The notes beneath the pieces are model-generated. The model searched no databases. It was not told the origin of the DNA and was given only the letters and a program-made list of their open reading frames with translations. Both the position numbers and the translations under genes were made by a program. From Oxyruncus cristatus (taxonomy: Eukaryota; Chordata; Aves; Passeriformes; Cotingidae), in NCBI GenBank assembly GCA_013399855.1, contig VXAY01003830.1:1304734-1368733 (forward strand): a stretch of 64,000 nucleotides of DNA, written 5' to 3'. Below are positions 52,171 through 62,572 of the stretch, one piece after another (positions within the stretch are counted from its first letter, which is position 1; every line of letters begins with the position of its first letter).

Positions 52171-53110
52171 ATATCTGCATGTACAGTTCATTAAAAAATG
52201 CAAGGTCAGTTTTGTCATGGAATTAGCTACCAGTATTTCATGTTTATCAATCACTTGTAAATAGCTTTGTTGCTCTTTAGAAAACTGCTGAGCTCAACAT
52301 ACTTAAAACGCTGTGGTGAAACTGAAGTGTCTCAGAACATTGGGAAAGGATTTTCTCTTGTCAAGAAGATACATGATTAATGTTCATTTGCAGAGTGCAG
52401 TGGTTTCATTCACTTGGGTAACATTGAGTGAAACCTTGTATGTCTCCACCCATATGAAGCAATCTTCTATCATTCAAAAAAAAAAGTTTCTAAATTTGCT
52501 GAGAGCTCTCTCAACATGCCTTTATTAACAAGCCAATACTGGAAGGAAAAAGCCTTCATTGCACTCAAGAAGTTCTTAAGACAGTTTTCCCTCTGCACCC
52601 TTTTTAGCAGGAAAAAGCACCAAATCTTCTTCAGAATGCAAAGTAAATGAAAAGTCAGCAACTTTCATAGTTATTGGAAGTTTGAAGTGCTGTATTTACA
52701 TACATACTAGTATGTTTTAATTGTCTTTTTGCTTAGATTTTCATGAAAATTTGTTACTGAAGAGGAGAGAGAGGGTATACACATAACATAGACCCAACTT
52801 TGCAATTAAATTAGGTTTATGCTGAATTATTAATGGCTTGTATTTAACAAAGCTCTGCTTCTGTCCGAGGACAATATTTTACTACTAATAAAAGTAATTA
52901 AGATTTGCAGTCAAGAAAGGATGACATGTGATCAGTTTTAAAGGTAGTTGGAGTAACAGAAACACTGTATGTAAACGAAAGGATTGCCAAAGAAACCTGA
53001 GATATTAACCTTGGTACTTGAGCCTGGAGAGAAAACGAGAATATATTGTTTGCAAAGTGGCCTGGCACTGTCACATCGTAAGTTTTGCTGTTTGTGGTTT
53101 GTTTTTTGTG

Positions 53111-53132
53111 TTTTTTTTTTTTTTTTTTTTTT
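53111..53132. repeat. Poly(T) run of 22
   Basis: Uninterrupted T22 on the plus strand. It could be the poly(A) tail of a minus-strand retrocopy lying to its right, but no AATAAA is seen just upstream on the minus strand and no target duplication was found. Confidence 0.9.
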
Positions 53133-53195
53133 CTTCCCTGTTCTGTGTATGGAGAAAGCATTTGGCTGTTTTGCACAGTATCGAAGGTATCCATC

Positions 53196-53207
53196 GCCAT
53201 CTAGTGG
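53196..53207 (-). promoter_or_regulatory. CTCF-type core motif
   Basis: The minus strand reads CCACTAGATGGC, which fits every position of the degenerate CTCF core CCASYAGRKGGC. It lies in the GC-richer patch next to the T22 run. Binding is not shown by sequence alone. Confidence 0.45.
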
Positions 53208-55934
53208 CACCACATTGTGCCTGAGTCGGAATCGAGCACATAGGAACCTTCCCAAGGTGCTGCACCAGGGCTCCTGCCAGCCTCTTCCAAAGGACTTGAG
53301 GTCGATAGACCTCAGTCACTGCTTTGGTGGCGAAGGGCTCATTCCTGAGGAGGTGTCTCAGAGGGAGTACAAATGTGTGCGGAGAGTTTCTAGTGGGACA
53401 GCTTTGCTGTACCCATGAGTGGGGAGGTAGCATAGGTATGTTTGTGCTCTGACCTCTGCACTGACATTTTCCTGCCCAGATTTTGGGAGCACTTGAAGAG
53501 GAACCCCTGCTCATTCCATGGTGGAAGAAGTTCCTTGTATTTGGAGAATGCCATGAAGTAAATCTTAGGGTGTAACCAATCCCAGTGCTTACTGATCTGC
53601 TTTCTTCAAAATCAGTATTATTTTTTGTCTCAGTGTGATGATTTTTTTCTTCTGGATTCTTGTATGGTAAAATTTTTAATATATAAAATGAGGGCTGATT
53701 TTACCCAACAGTGGTAAAATAATAAATAATGCATAAGACTGAGTAAAACATTTTCCCTGTGGTTTCCTGCTCAAAGAAACCAACAAACTCCAGGGAGGAG
53801 CTGAGTTAGCCACTGTGGCCTCTGTCAGCAAGGATGAGCAAAAGGAAAGGCCCTGCAGGGAAACCAAAAGAAAATTAAAATTAATTTGTTTCCCGGAGCA
53901 TGTTTCTCAGTGACTAATTAGGTGTATACCTTTTTGCTGAAGTTCACAAGAAGAACAATGATTAGATTTCCCACTGCAAGAATATTATAGGGTTTGTCAA
54001 TGAGAGGCAAATTGGGAAAATATTGTTTAGAAACCTCAATGGATTATAAGAGCAAGCTGTGTAGGAAAGGTGGGCAGGAGGCTTCCTGGAAGGGGTTGCA
54101 GACAAATAGCCCTCTCATGGTGGCTGTTGGCAAAGTCAAAGGAAAATGCTTTGATCTTGAAATGACAGGTCACTCACTACAAGTCAGTAGGCTTGATACA
54201 GAGATTCAGCCCCCTAGCTGCAGGTGGATCTTAATGAACTATTTGGCGTAAAAAAATTCAGAACAAATTTATTTCATTATTTCTCTATTAAATTATTTGC
54301 TTATCTCCTAATATTATCACAACATTACCAAGCTGACTGGGATTTTTTTCAATAACGACTACAACAGCAAAGAAATTCAAGCAAATAGTAAGAGGCACCT
54401 TGGCCATATAAACAAAAAAAAAAGGAGTGGATGTCTTATAAATCACAGATGTGGTTGCAATTAAAGGTAATCTTGGTCCCACCCCAAACTATTTGGCTAA
54501 TTATTTGGCTCAGCATGAGTAATGATAATATTGCAGCACAGGTAAAACCGAAGATGTTCATGAGAATGGGTGTGGAAAGAAAAACTGTTGTGTGCAAGAT
54601 GAAACTGAAGGGCAAAGAGCTCAGCTCTCAAGGAGGCCCAGTAAAAGAAATAATAAATCCAGTGGTAAGAGTTTTAATGCATTTACTAAAACAGACAGCA
54701 ACACCATATGATTAAAATAATAAAAAATGAAGTAGCAGTATGGAAGGAAAAAAGCGATGCACAGAAGTGTATTTGGATGAGTTCAATTGCCTATAAGGAC
54801 TCAACATTTTGTGAAAGAACTAGATATATGAAAGTAGATAAAAATTGGAGACATAGTTACCAGAGCTGGACTGTGCCAAATTAACTTGGTATTTTCCTTT
54901 GCTAAAATACACCATGTTTTTAGAGAATGGAATTGCAATAAAGCAAATCCATATAGATTTCAGTGAAGTGACTGACATGGTGTTATAAGGAAATCAGTGT
55001 GATGATGCAGGAAAATCAGATGGAAAAAAACAGCTAAAGAGCAACAGCAATGGCTGTAATTACAGGAGACTGCTCAGGCAATAAGGGATGATTTGTGTAA
55101 CTGTGGATGAGGGACTGACAGCATTTATCATTTCTGTTAAATATTATGTCCAAATAAAATAAATCATTAATCAAATACACTGGTGACAGAAAGAAGATGT
55201 CTGGCATGCACAGTAGGACTGAACTGCCATAAAAGGTCTCAATTAGCAGAAGCCTAAGGCAATAAAGACAAGGGGCTTAAGAGACTAGGAAAAATTTCTT
55301 CAGTAACTGCAGGTTCATCAGTTGCTGAATAAAGATGAAGAGAAAAGCCTGCCTGGAGATATTTATGCAACTGTCTAAGCTGAGACCTTATGGAGAGTAC
55401 TCAGACTAACTCTGTCACAGTGAAGAAAGATAACACAGAGAAGTTCAGGAAAGAGAACCTTAAAATGACCAAAGAAATAGCAATAGTTTCAGTATAGGCC
55501 AGAAAGTGTCTTGTTTAGCTCAACCAGATGAAACCAGATATGGTTTCACAAAGCAAAAAGGGTAAACACTGGGGAGGAAGAACTATTCAAGTTAAAGAAC
55601 ACTGCCCCAGGAACATATTTTCAAGCTTCCTCCTCATTCAAGTTGCAATTCTACACAGTCTGAACATTTCCAATGCAAGCAATAAATTAACAAGCAATGC
55701 ATTGGTGCTCTGCTATAACCAAAAACTGATCTCATACTCCCTATTTACTCCTATTGTCAGTGTGAATTAAAAGCTTGCAGCATCAGGATCCCTCAGGTCC
55801 CTTTGTAATTCAAGTAAGTTGCAAACTTACAAGATTCAGTGTTGGGTTTCGTTAATGCATGTAATAATTATGAGTGTGCCAGTACATATACCACATTGCA
55901 AGTGTCCACTGACATATATTTCTCTATATTTTTT

Positions 55935-55967
55935 ATATACATATATATATGTATGTATGTATGTATT
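55935..55967. repeat. TA and GTAT microsatellite
   Basis: A TA-rich stretch passes directly into four to five GTAT units. Likely polymorphic in length. Confidence 0.9.
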
Positions 55968-57336
55968 TGACTTCAATCAAAATGCTGAGATATTACAATA
56001 TGGCAAGTAACATAGCAATGGAACTACTATACCTTGTTGCCAGGTAGAATACCAAATTTATAATACTTTTAAACAACTGTATTTCTCTACCAAAATTAAA
56101 CTGAAGAAATAATATCTGAACATGTAGCTACCATCATGGAGGTAGTTTATTGAGGGCCCTCTTTATTGAGGGCTTGACAATTACAAGCACAGCACAACAG
56201 TTACCTTCTGTACAAATCCTTCTCTGTAAATATCCCTGCTCCCTTGCAGTATTGTATTTTGTACACATTCAATTTAACTGATTTTGTCATTTTCAGCTTG
56301 AAACAATCTTTGGAGTGTACCAGTGAGCTGTGACCTTCTAAATGCCTTTGTTGCTTGGTGGAAAGGCTGAGTCATTCATTGCAAGGGATTTGTGCAGGAT
56401 GCAAAATCAAAATATATGGGATAGATTCTGCACAGGTGTGGCTGCAGTCAGTGGTGCTCTAGAGCTAAATATGAACTATGATTATGCTTCCTCCAGGAGA
56501 AAGGTGCTGTCTTGGTCCGAGGCATCTGGCACCCATCACAACCAAGCCTGCACGTTAGGGCATGGTAGGATGCTGGAGTCTGGTTCAATGAGACACATTT
56601 CACAGTTGCTCTATTAACAGGTCTGAACCTGTTCCACTGCTGCACAATTCTTTAAGTACAGAAAGCCCGACTTGAAAGCTAAGCTATATTCAGACCTCAA
56701 AAGATGTACCAAAATGACAAAAGTCAACCCTCAGTGGAAAGTTCAGACTAGAAAGAAAATTCAAAGGCCTCTTATTTTTAACCAAGAATGTAGCAGTTTG
56801 TCTCAATTTCCCAGCTCAAACAATGTGTCAGGCTGGCAAGAGTGAAATATTTTCTATGGGCTCAGTTCCTAGTATTGTTTGCAAGCCAAATGTGAGTCTA
56901 GATAGTAATGCGTCAGCTCACTCGTGGTCATGGCACAGGCATCTCTTACTAGTGACATGCTTGTGTATTAGAACAAAGGAACACGTGAAGGCAAGGGACT
57001 TACAGACTTCTTCCTTTCTCATAAGTATTTTGGCAAGAAAATTTTGAGAAAAACTTTAAGTTTTCTCCAAAGAATATTGTTATTATTATTTTCAAAAATG
57101 CTTTCAGTGCTCTTCACAATTTATTTTTTCCAAAGAACTAAGCATCTAAGCAGTGGTAGCTAAACAGTTCTCTGAAAATACTGGATTTATGATCAAATCA
57201 AATGCAGCACAGAGGGGTACTAATTTGGGAGGAGTGGTATTATTGTCTGTTGTTCATATTTCCATATTTCTGCAGTTCAAAGTGATGAACCACATTGCAT
57301 TGTTTAAACTTTGCTTTTATTAGATGTATAACAAGT

Positions 57337-57365
57337 TGTGTGTGTGCGTGCACACGTGTGTGTAT
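57337..57365. repeat. Alternating pyrimidine-purine tract (TG/CG/CA)
   Basis: Strict pyrimidine-purine alternation runs for 29 bases, including CG steps and the 10-bp palindrome CACACGTGTG at 57351-57360. This composition favours Z-DNA under supercoiling. Confidence 0.85.
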
Positions 57366-58709
57366 CTTTGTGTCTGAACGTGTACATACATGCACACATA
57401 CGCCTATTAATTGCATCATATTTGCAGATTGTGTTGGACCTGAAAAATTGTTACAGTGCTGGACTTCAGCTTCAGGAGGCTGCAAGGAAACAGGAATGAA
57501 GCAGGAAGGGAAACTACCCTCTTTTTGTTACTTGAGGCTCCCTAACTGTCCCTATACTTAAATATACTTACATATCTTTGGGACAATGGAAGCTAATTGT
57601 TTTCAACAAGACCATAGCTGTGGACGTGATATTGCAAAGGATGCAACATTCATCTCCACTCAGCTTTGCTCACAGCAGTGAAAATTCACAGGGGTTAAAT
57701 TAGGGGGGGAAAAAGTTAAATTTTTTGTCCTTACTTTATTTGATTAGTAAATATAACTTGAGAAGTGATCATCAGTTAAATAAAACCTTTTAACATCAAG
57801 TTACTAATTCTTTAATAACAAAACAAATTATACTTGCTGTAGCTCTCAGTTTTTGAAGTTTGTAAGATTAATGTCTGTCAATGAAGACTGGAAAAATGGG
57901 GTTTAGGGTGAGTGTAGGATGTTAAGTTCACTCCAAAACAAGTCCATGCATGTGATGATCATAGCGGATTGACTCTGAATTATCATTACCGGGGTGCCAG
58001 CCTGATAAGGGCATAAATTAATGTCGTGTGGCAAAATTCTTGGCCTGAGGCTGCTGTCATACTACTGATTGCATTTGTTGAAGTGGGCTTACACAGTCAG
58101 CCAGATGCATGACATATTTTATTTTGCTACTGTGTAAAGGGAATCCCAAATACACTAAAGCTCCAAAAGCAAAGCCCTAGTCTGACCTATATGTAAATTC
58201 AGAATCATTTACTAGGAATGTATCTAAAATAATGTTGTCACAATCAGAGTCTGAACTTCTCTTGGGGATTAGGATTTTGGCGTTATAGCTTTATAATCAG
58301 TGTGGTTCAGCTACTTTTTCTAATTAAATCAGTGTAACATGGTTATATTACACACAAACCTCTTGGAAACAGAGGAATATTTTTGCTTTGTGTTCTAACC
58401 TTATGCATTCTTAACATGGTACTTCACATACAAGCTAAAATTACACATTGACACCTGCTTTTCCATAGTAGATTCTAGCTAAACAGACCACATCCTGACA
58501 CAAAATCTTTTTTCAGTGTTTTTGCTATAAATTTGGTGTAACTCCACTTAGGTCAGATGTGAAATTCCAGCTTTGCTGAGCTCAGAATCTGCTCACTGTA
58601 GGACACATACTCATTGATTATATTTTGCCTTGCCATCTGTATCTGAGGGCTAAACTTGCTTTTGAACCCTAAGAGTTGTCTCTTCAAGCAGGCTTACTGT
58701 TTCCTTAGC

Positions 58710-58745
58710 AGCAGCATGTGTGGCTTCTAAACCACACATGATGCT
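58710..58745. repeat. Inverted repeat, 14-bp stem
   Basis: AGCAGCATGTGTGG (58710-58723), an 8-nt spacer CTTCTAAA, and CCACACATGATGCT (58732-58745). The arms pair at 13 of 14 positions. Confidence 0.85.
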
Positions 58746-60125
58746 ATCACAAGTGTCTGAGGCTGCCCTGCAGTGTCTGCTAGCCACAATTTTTGCCTGT
58801 GGCTCCTGGTAGCTGCTTGCAGATAATTCACATTGCCTCTATGAGCTGGCACAGAGTGAATCCTACTGAATTAGGTGTGGGCCTTCTTGGTTACTTCCTA
58901 TGGGTCTTCTGAGAAATATCTAGAGGCCAAGGAATCATAAGCTGAAAACTACTAGAGCTGAGCAACCCAACAGCCTAGTCCATATCCTTGCCTTCTTTGT
59001 ACCAGTACTGGCAAAGAACTTCAGTATGTTCCCCAGCCCTACTGTGCTGACCCTGTGTGTCAGCTAAAATGTGCAAATAAATGAAAACTCCTGATGTTCT
59101 CTTCCTTGTTATATATACCCATTACTTTCCTATCATGTTATTACATTAGCACATCAAGCCACCACTTAAATCAGGCTGCACTGTGCTGAAGACAGGGACC
59201 TGTTTTTAATACCTAACTTCCTTGGTTATGGCAAGTTGCACTGCAGCATTATACCATAGCAGAGAGAAAGATGAAAGAAAGATTTGACAAATGTGTGTGG
59301 TTATACGATTTTAGCAAACACTGCGGTCAAGCAGGCCACCACTTACTAAAGAAGTTTCGCAAACTCTTTTGCAAATGTATGGGTCTGGCAGCTGTAGAGC
59401 AGTGAATGCATGGATTTTTGAAGGCTGACTCAGCCTGATTTATATTTCTTTTACCTTTTGATCCTTAAATCAGTAACTGTATTAATATTCCTTGCAAAGT
59501 CTTGTGAATTTTACTCCTGATACATCAATAACCTGAATGTCTGATAAAGTATCTCCCCAGTTTCTTTTTCCTACATGGAGTTAGCATTCATTGCTTTATG
59601 ACTCCTGCCTAGACTGCGGATATGAAAATCCCAAAATGTCAGGTGGCTGCATAGGCCGCAAAGGAAAATCTGGCGTCAACTGACAACAGTTCAGACTGAA
59701 AAGATAAAAAGTCATTGTGGTGAAAATCACCTGGAATCTGCAGGAAGGTTAATAATCCCAGCTAGATCAGTGAAGATTATCATCATGGTACGTCATGACC
59801 CATGTCTTCCCAGCAACCCTGCAGTAGTAGCTGCGTTCTCCCACATGGAAACACTGGCTGCCTAGTCCAGAAAGTAAGGTTCCTAGAGAGGACTTCCGAG
59901 AGGAGATGGTGACAAGTGATACATATGGATTATTGCTGCTCTATAAATCTAGATTATAAGCACAGCTTGTGCACAGATCTCCCATGTTATGCTGGGCAAT
60001 TTATATACAGAAAAATGCTGTAATATACTAAGCACTGGCTGAAAACCCAGATTCCCTGTATTCCAGTGTGCTTTCAAAAATCCTTGATATTTTGACTGTA
60101 CTCTCCTATTGTGATTATGGTAAAT

Positions 60126-61350
60126 CACAGAATAATTTAGGTTGGAAAAGACCTCTGAGATCAGCGAGTCCAGCCTTTGACTGATCACCACACCACCTTG
60201 TCAACTAGACCATGGCACTAAGTGCCACATCCAATCGTTTCTTCAACACCTCCAGATATGATGACTCCACCACCTCCCTGGGCAGCCCATTCCAATGCCT
60301 GACAACCCTTTCAGTGACGAAATTCCTCCTGATGTCCAGCCTGAACCTCCCTGGTACAGCTTGAGGCTATGTCCTCTTGTCCTCACAGGTGTTGCCTGGG
60401 AGAAGAGACATATTCCCACCTTGCTACAACCTCCTTTCACGTAATTGTAGAGAGTGATAAGGTCATCCCTGAGCCTTCTTTTCTCCAGACTAAACACAGT
60501 CTGAGTGTCACTCAGGCACTCCTCACAGGACATGTGGTCCAGACCCTTCACCAGCTCCATTGCCCTTCCCTGGACTTGCTCCAGCACTTCAGTGTCCTTT
60601 TTGAATTGAGGGGCCCAGAACTGGACACAGTACTTGAGGTGCAGGCTCACCAGTGCTGAGTACAGGGGCACCATCACTTCCCTGGTCCTGCTGGCCACAC
60701 TACTCTTGATACAGGCCAGGATGCCATTGGCCTTCTTGTCCTCCTGGGCACACTGCTGGCTCATGTTCAGCAGCTGTCAACCTGCACAGCCAGGTCCTCT
60801 CCAGCCGCTCTTCCAGCCACTGTAGCACTGCAGGGGGTTGTCGTGACCCAAGTCCAGGACCCAGCACTTGGTCCTGTTGAACCTCATACCATTGGCCTTG
60901 GCCCATTGATTCAGCCTGTCCAGATCCCTGTGTAGAACCTTCCCACTTGCAGCAGATCAACACTCCCACCCAACTTGGTGTCATCTCCATATTTACTAAG
61001 GGTAGACTTGATCCCCTCATCCAGATCGTTGATAAAGCCACTGAACAGGGCTGGGCCCAATACAGAGCCCTGGGAAACACTGCCAGTGATTGGGTGCAGG
61101 CTGGATGCAGCACCATTCGCCATTCTCTGGATCTGGCTGTCCAGAAAGGTCTTAGCGAAGATTGCACCTGTCCAAGCCATGGGCTGCCAGCTTTTCCTGG
61201 AGAGTGCCATGGGAGACAGTATCAAAGGCTTTGCTGAAGTCCAGGTAGAAAACATTCACAGCCTTTCCCTCACCCACTAGATGGGCCACCTGGTCATAAA
61301 ATAAGATCAGGTTGGTAAGGCAAGATCTGCCCTTCCTAAACCTATTCTGA
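60126..61350 (-). mobile_element. CR1 LINE fragment, about 1.2 kb, with RT coding remnant
   Basis: The plus strand starts CACAGAATAATTTAGGTTGG and continues through antisense CR1 3'UTR and ORF2. Minus-frame translation at 60911-61255 gives [26 protein letters not shown] and YGDDTKLGG. The last is the polymerase box, in which Ala of the usual F/YADD is Gly. Further right, complementing 61200-61340 yields coding for a [17 protein letters not shown] RT motif and the 'gggcagatcttgccttacca' block. Frameshifts separate the pieces (for example the 173-codon frame 60243-60764). It is 5'-truncated and not active. Confidence 0.95.
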
Positions 61351-61561
61351 TTAAGATATCAAATGTTTCCTCGGAGCAAGCTCCAAAAAAATACACAGAA
61401 AAAGAAAGTATAGGGGTGCCTTTGAAATATCTAAAGGCAAAGACTGAAGAATAGTTAGTTGGTCATAAAGTTGGTCATAAAGTTCATCCTTTCTGAATCA
61501 GGAAGCAGATGAGTGGAGAAGGAAGCAGATGAAACACTGTGATTGTGTAATGAAATGGTAC
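61351..61561. other. Short spacer between CR1 and solo LTR
   Basis: About 210 bases of unique DNA. It has two tiny tandem duplications: a unit AGTTGGTCATAA near 61458-61482 and GGAAGCAGATGA near 61501-61532. No gene. Confidence 0.7.
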
Positions 61562-61566
61562 AGCAG
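61562..61566. repeat. Target-site duplication, left copy (AGCAG)
   Basis: AGCAG immediately precedes the TG terminus of the LTR. It is identical to 62568-62572. A 5-bp duplication is usual for ERVL and found in part of ERV1. Confidence 0.8.
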
Positions 61567-61709
61567 TGTCTCAGTTTAATGAGACAGAAGTGTTTTGCTA
61601 AGGAGGATGAGTTATAAGGAAGACCAAAACTCCTCCCTCTAAGCAATTGTAAATCTGAAATTAAGAGGCTCCAATTGAGAAAGTGTGGAGAAAGGAAAAA
61701 TAGCAGCCC

Positions 61710-61715
61710 TTTATT
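61710..61715 (-). terminator. LTR poly(A) signal AATAAA
   Basis: TTTATT on the plus strand, reading CCTTTAATAAAGGGC on the LTR strand. Its position 145 bases before the LTR 3' end fits an R/U5 boundary arrangement. Confidence 0.6.
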
Positions 61716-61852
61716 AAAGGATATATGTGTATTGGCAGAACAACAGAAGAACACAAAACAACCCCCCAACCGAACAATAACCCTATACCCAAAAATCCCC
61801 TTCAATGAAAAGTAAACGGTTCAGTTTGTGCTTTTTTGCGCAATTCTAACCA

Positions 61853-61940
61853 CAGTCAGCAGGGGGCGCTGTTGGATCGCTGGAGGTGCAGAGCCTGCAG
61901 TGCTTGGGGTTGCTCGGCAGGGGGCGCTGTTGGGCTCTGG
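61853..61940 (+). promoter_or_regulatory. Tandem pair of CTCF-type motifs in the LTR
   Basis: CAGCAGGGGGCGCTG (61857-61871) and CGGCAGGGGGCGCTG (61915-61929) both contain the AGGGGGCGCT heart of the CTCF consensus, in the same orientation and 58 bp apart. Each agrees with about 14 of the 19 consensus positions as I recall them. The flanking GTTGG..CTGGAGGT is repeated as well, so the pair arose by imperfect tandem duplication. Binding itself is inference. Confidence 0.65.
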
Positions 61941-62207
61941 AGGTCACTATGTGGGTACCCCCAGGTGTGCTGGGGGGGTCAAAATGGAGCCCTTCCCTCC
62001 CCCTCCTCGGGAAGGGGAAAAAGAAGAAAGAAGGGTTCTTCCCAAAGGGAACTCACAGTGTCTGCTGCTGGCTGTGTGACTTCCCCTTTCTTTGCTGAGG
62101 TGCCCAAAAACCGCTGCCAAACAACACGGGAGCCGGGGGAAGGGAAAACAAAGGTAGCTCTCTTCCCAAAATAGTTCCTCTCCAATGAAGTCCAAACCGG
62201 TCCAACT

Positions 62208-62230
62208 GGGTGGGAACCGGGGGTGGGGGG
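62208..62230 (+). promoter_or_regulatory. Potential G-quadruplex in the LTR
   Basis: There are four G-runs of 3, 3, 5 and 6 separated by 1, 4 and 1 bases (GGG-T-GGG-AACC-GGGGG-T-GGGGGG). This meets the usual G4 pattern on the plus strand, antisense to the LTR. Confidence 0.7.
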
Positions 62231-62567
62231 TAGAAACAGGGTGCCAGCAAGCCGGGGCCAGAGGGGAAAAAAACAACAAACCAACCAGGCTAAGAACAAA
62301 GCACACCTATCCCTCCACGAACTGTGTCTACTTCCCTCCTCTCCGGGAGAGAGAAAAAAAAATAAAAACCAAAGAAAAGAATCTCTGAGCCCCTCCCGAG
62401 GCCATTAAACTGGAATGTCCGTCTACTGACCAATTCATTTGTGTTTCTCAAATACCCAAGGCAAACCCAGCCTGCCCATTCAAAACATCCCCCCCACACA
62501 CACACAGTGGGGCAGGGGGAAGGGAAAAATTCCACATTTAGTTTTTAGAACAAGTGAACCCATGACA

Positions 62568-62572
62568 AGCAG
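62568..62572. repeat. Target-site duplication, right copy (AGCAG)
   Basis: AGCAG immediately follows the CA terminus of the LTR (plus strand CATGACA ends at 62567). Identical to 61562-61566. Confidence 0.8.

Larger units (their letters stand above)
52171..60125. other. Intergenic DNA, largely unique
   Basis: Eight kilobases without a recognised gene or long interspersed repeat. It holds a T22 run, a CTCF-like core, a TA/GTAT microsatellite, an alternating purine-pyrimidine tract and a hairpin, each listed separately. A direct duplication of TTTATTGAGGG lies at about 56148-56174. The GC-richer patch 53130-53520 is open on both strands but matches nothing I know. Confidence 0.55.
61567..62567 (-). 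mobile_element. Solo LTR of an endogenous retrovirus, 1001 bp
   Basis: On the minus strand it starts TGTCATGGGTTCACTTG (62567 leftwards) and ends AAACTGAGACA at 61567. It has TG..CA ends with a short TGTC/GACA inverted repeat and is flanked by exact AGCAG duplications. On the minus strand AATAAA lies at 61715-61710, about 145 bases before the 3' end, as expected for an R region. The U3 portion is GC-rich with a 58-bp-offset tandem repeat and G/C-run clusters. No internal retroviral coding sequence and no second LTR are present, so it is a solo LTR formed by recombination. Its first eight bases equal those of the fragment at 16918. Subfamily not named; ERVL-like is an inference from duplication length and 5' bases. 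Confidence 0.8.

Noticed and set aside
60243..60764. 173-codon minus-strand frame
   Set aside because: Lies entirely in the CR1 copy at 60126-61350; it is decayed LINE sequence, not a host gene.
61591..62567. Alternative left LTR boundary at 61591 (flank AGAAG)
   Set aside because: Gives only a 4 of 5 match to the right flank AGCAG, whereas the boundary at 61567 gives an exact 5 of 5 duplication and TGTC termini.
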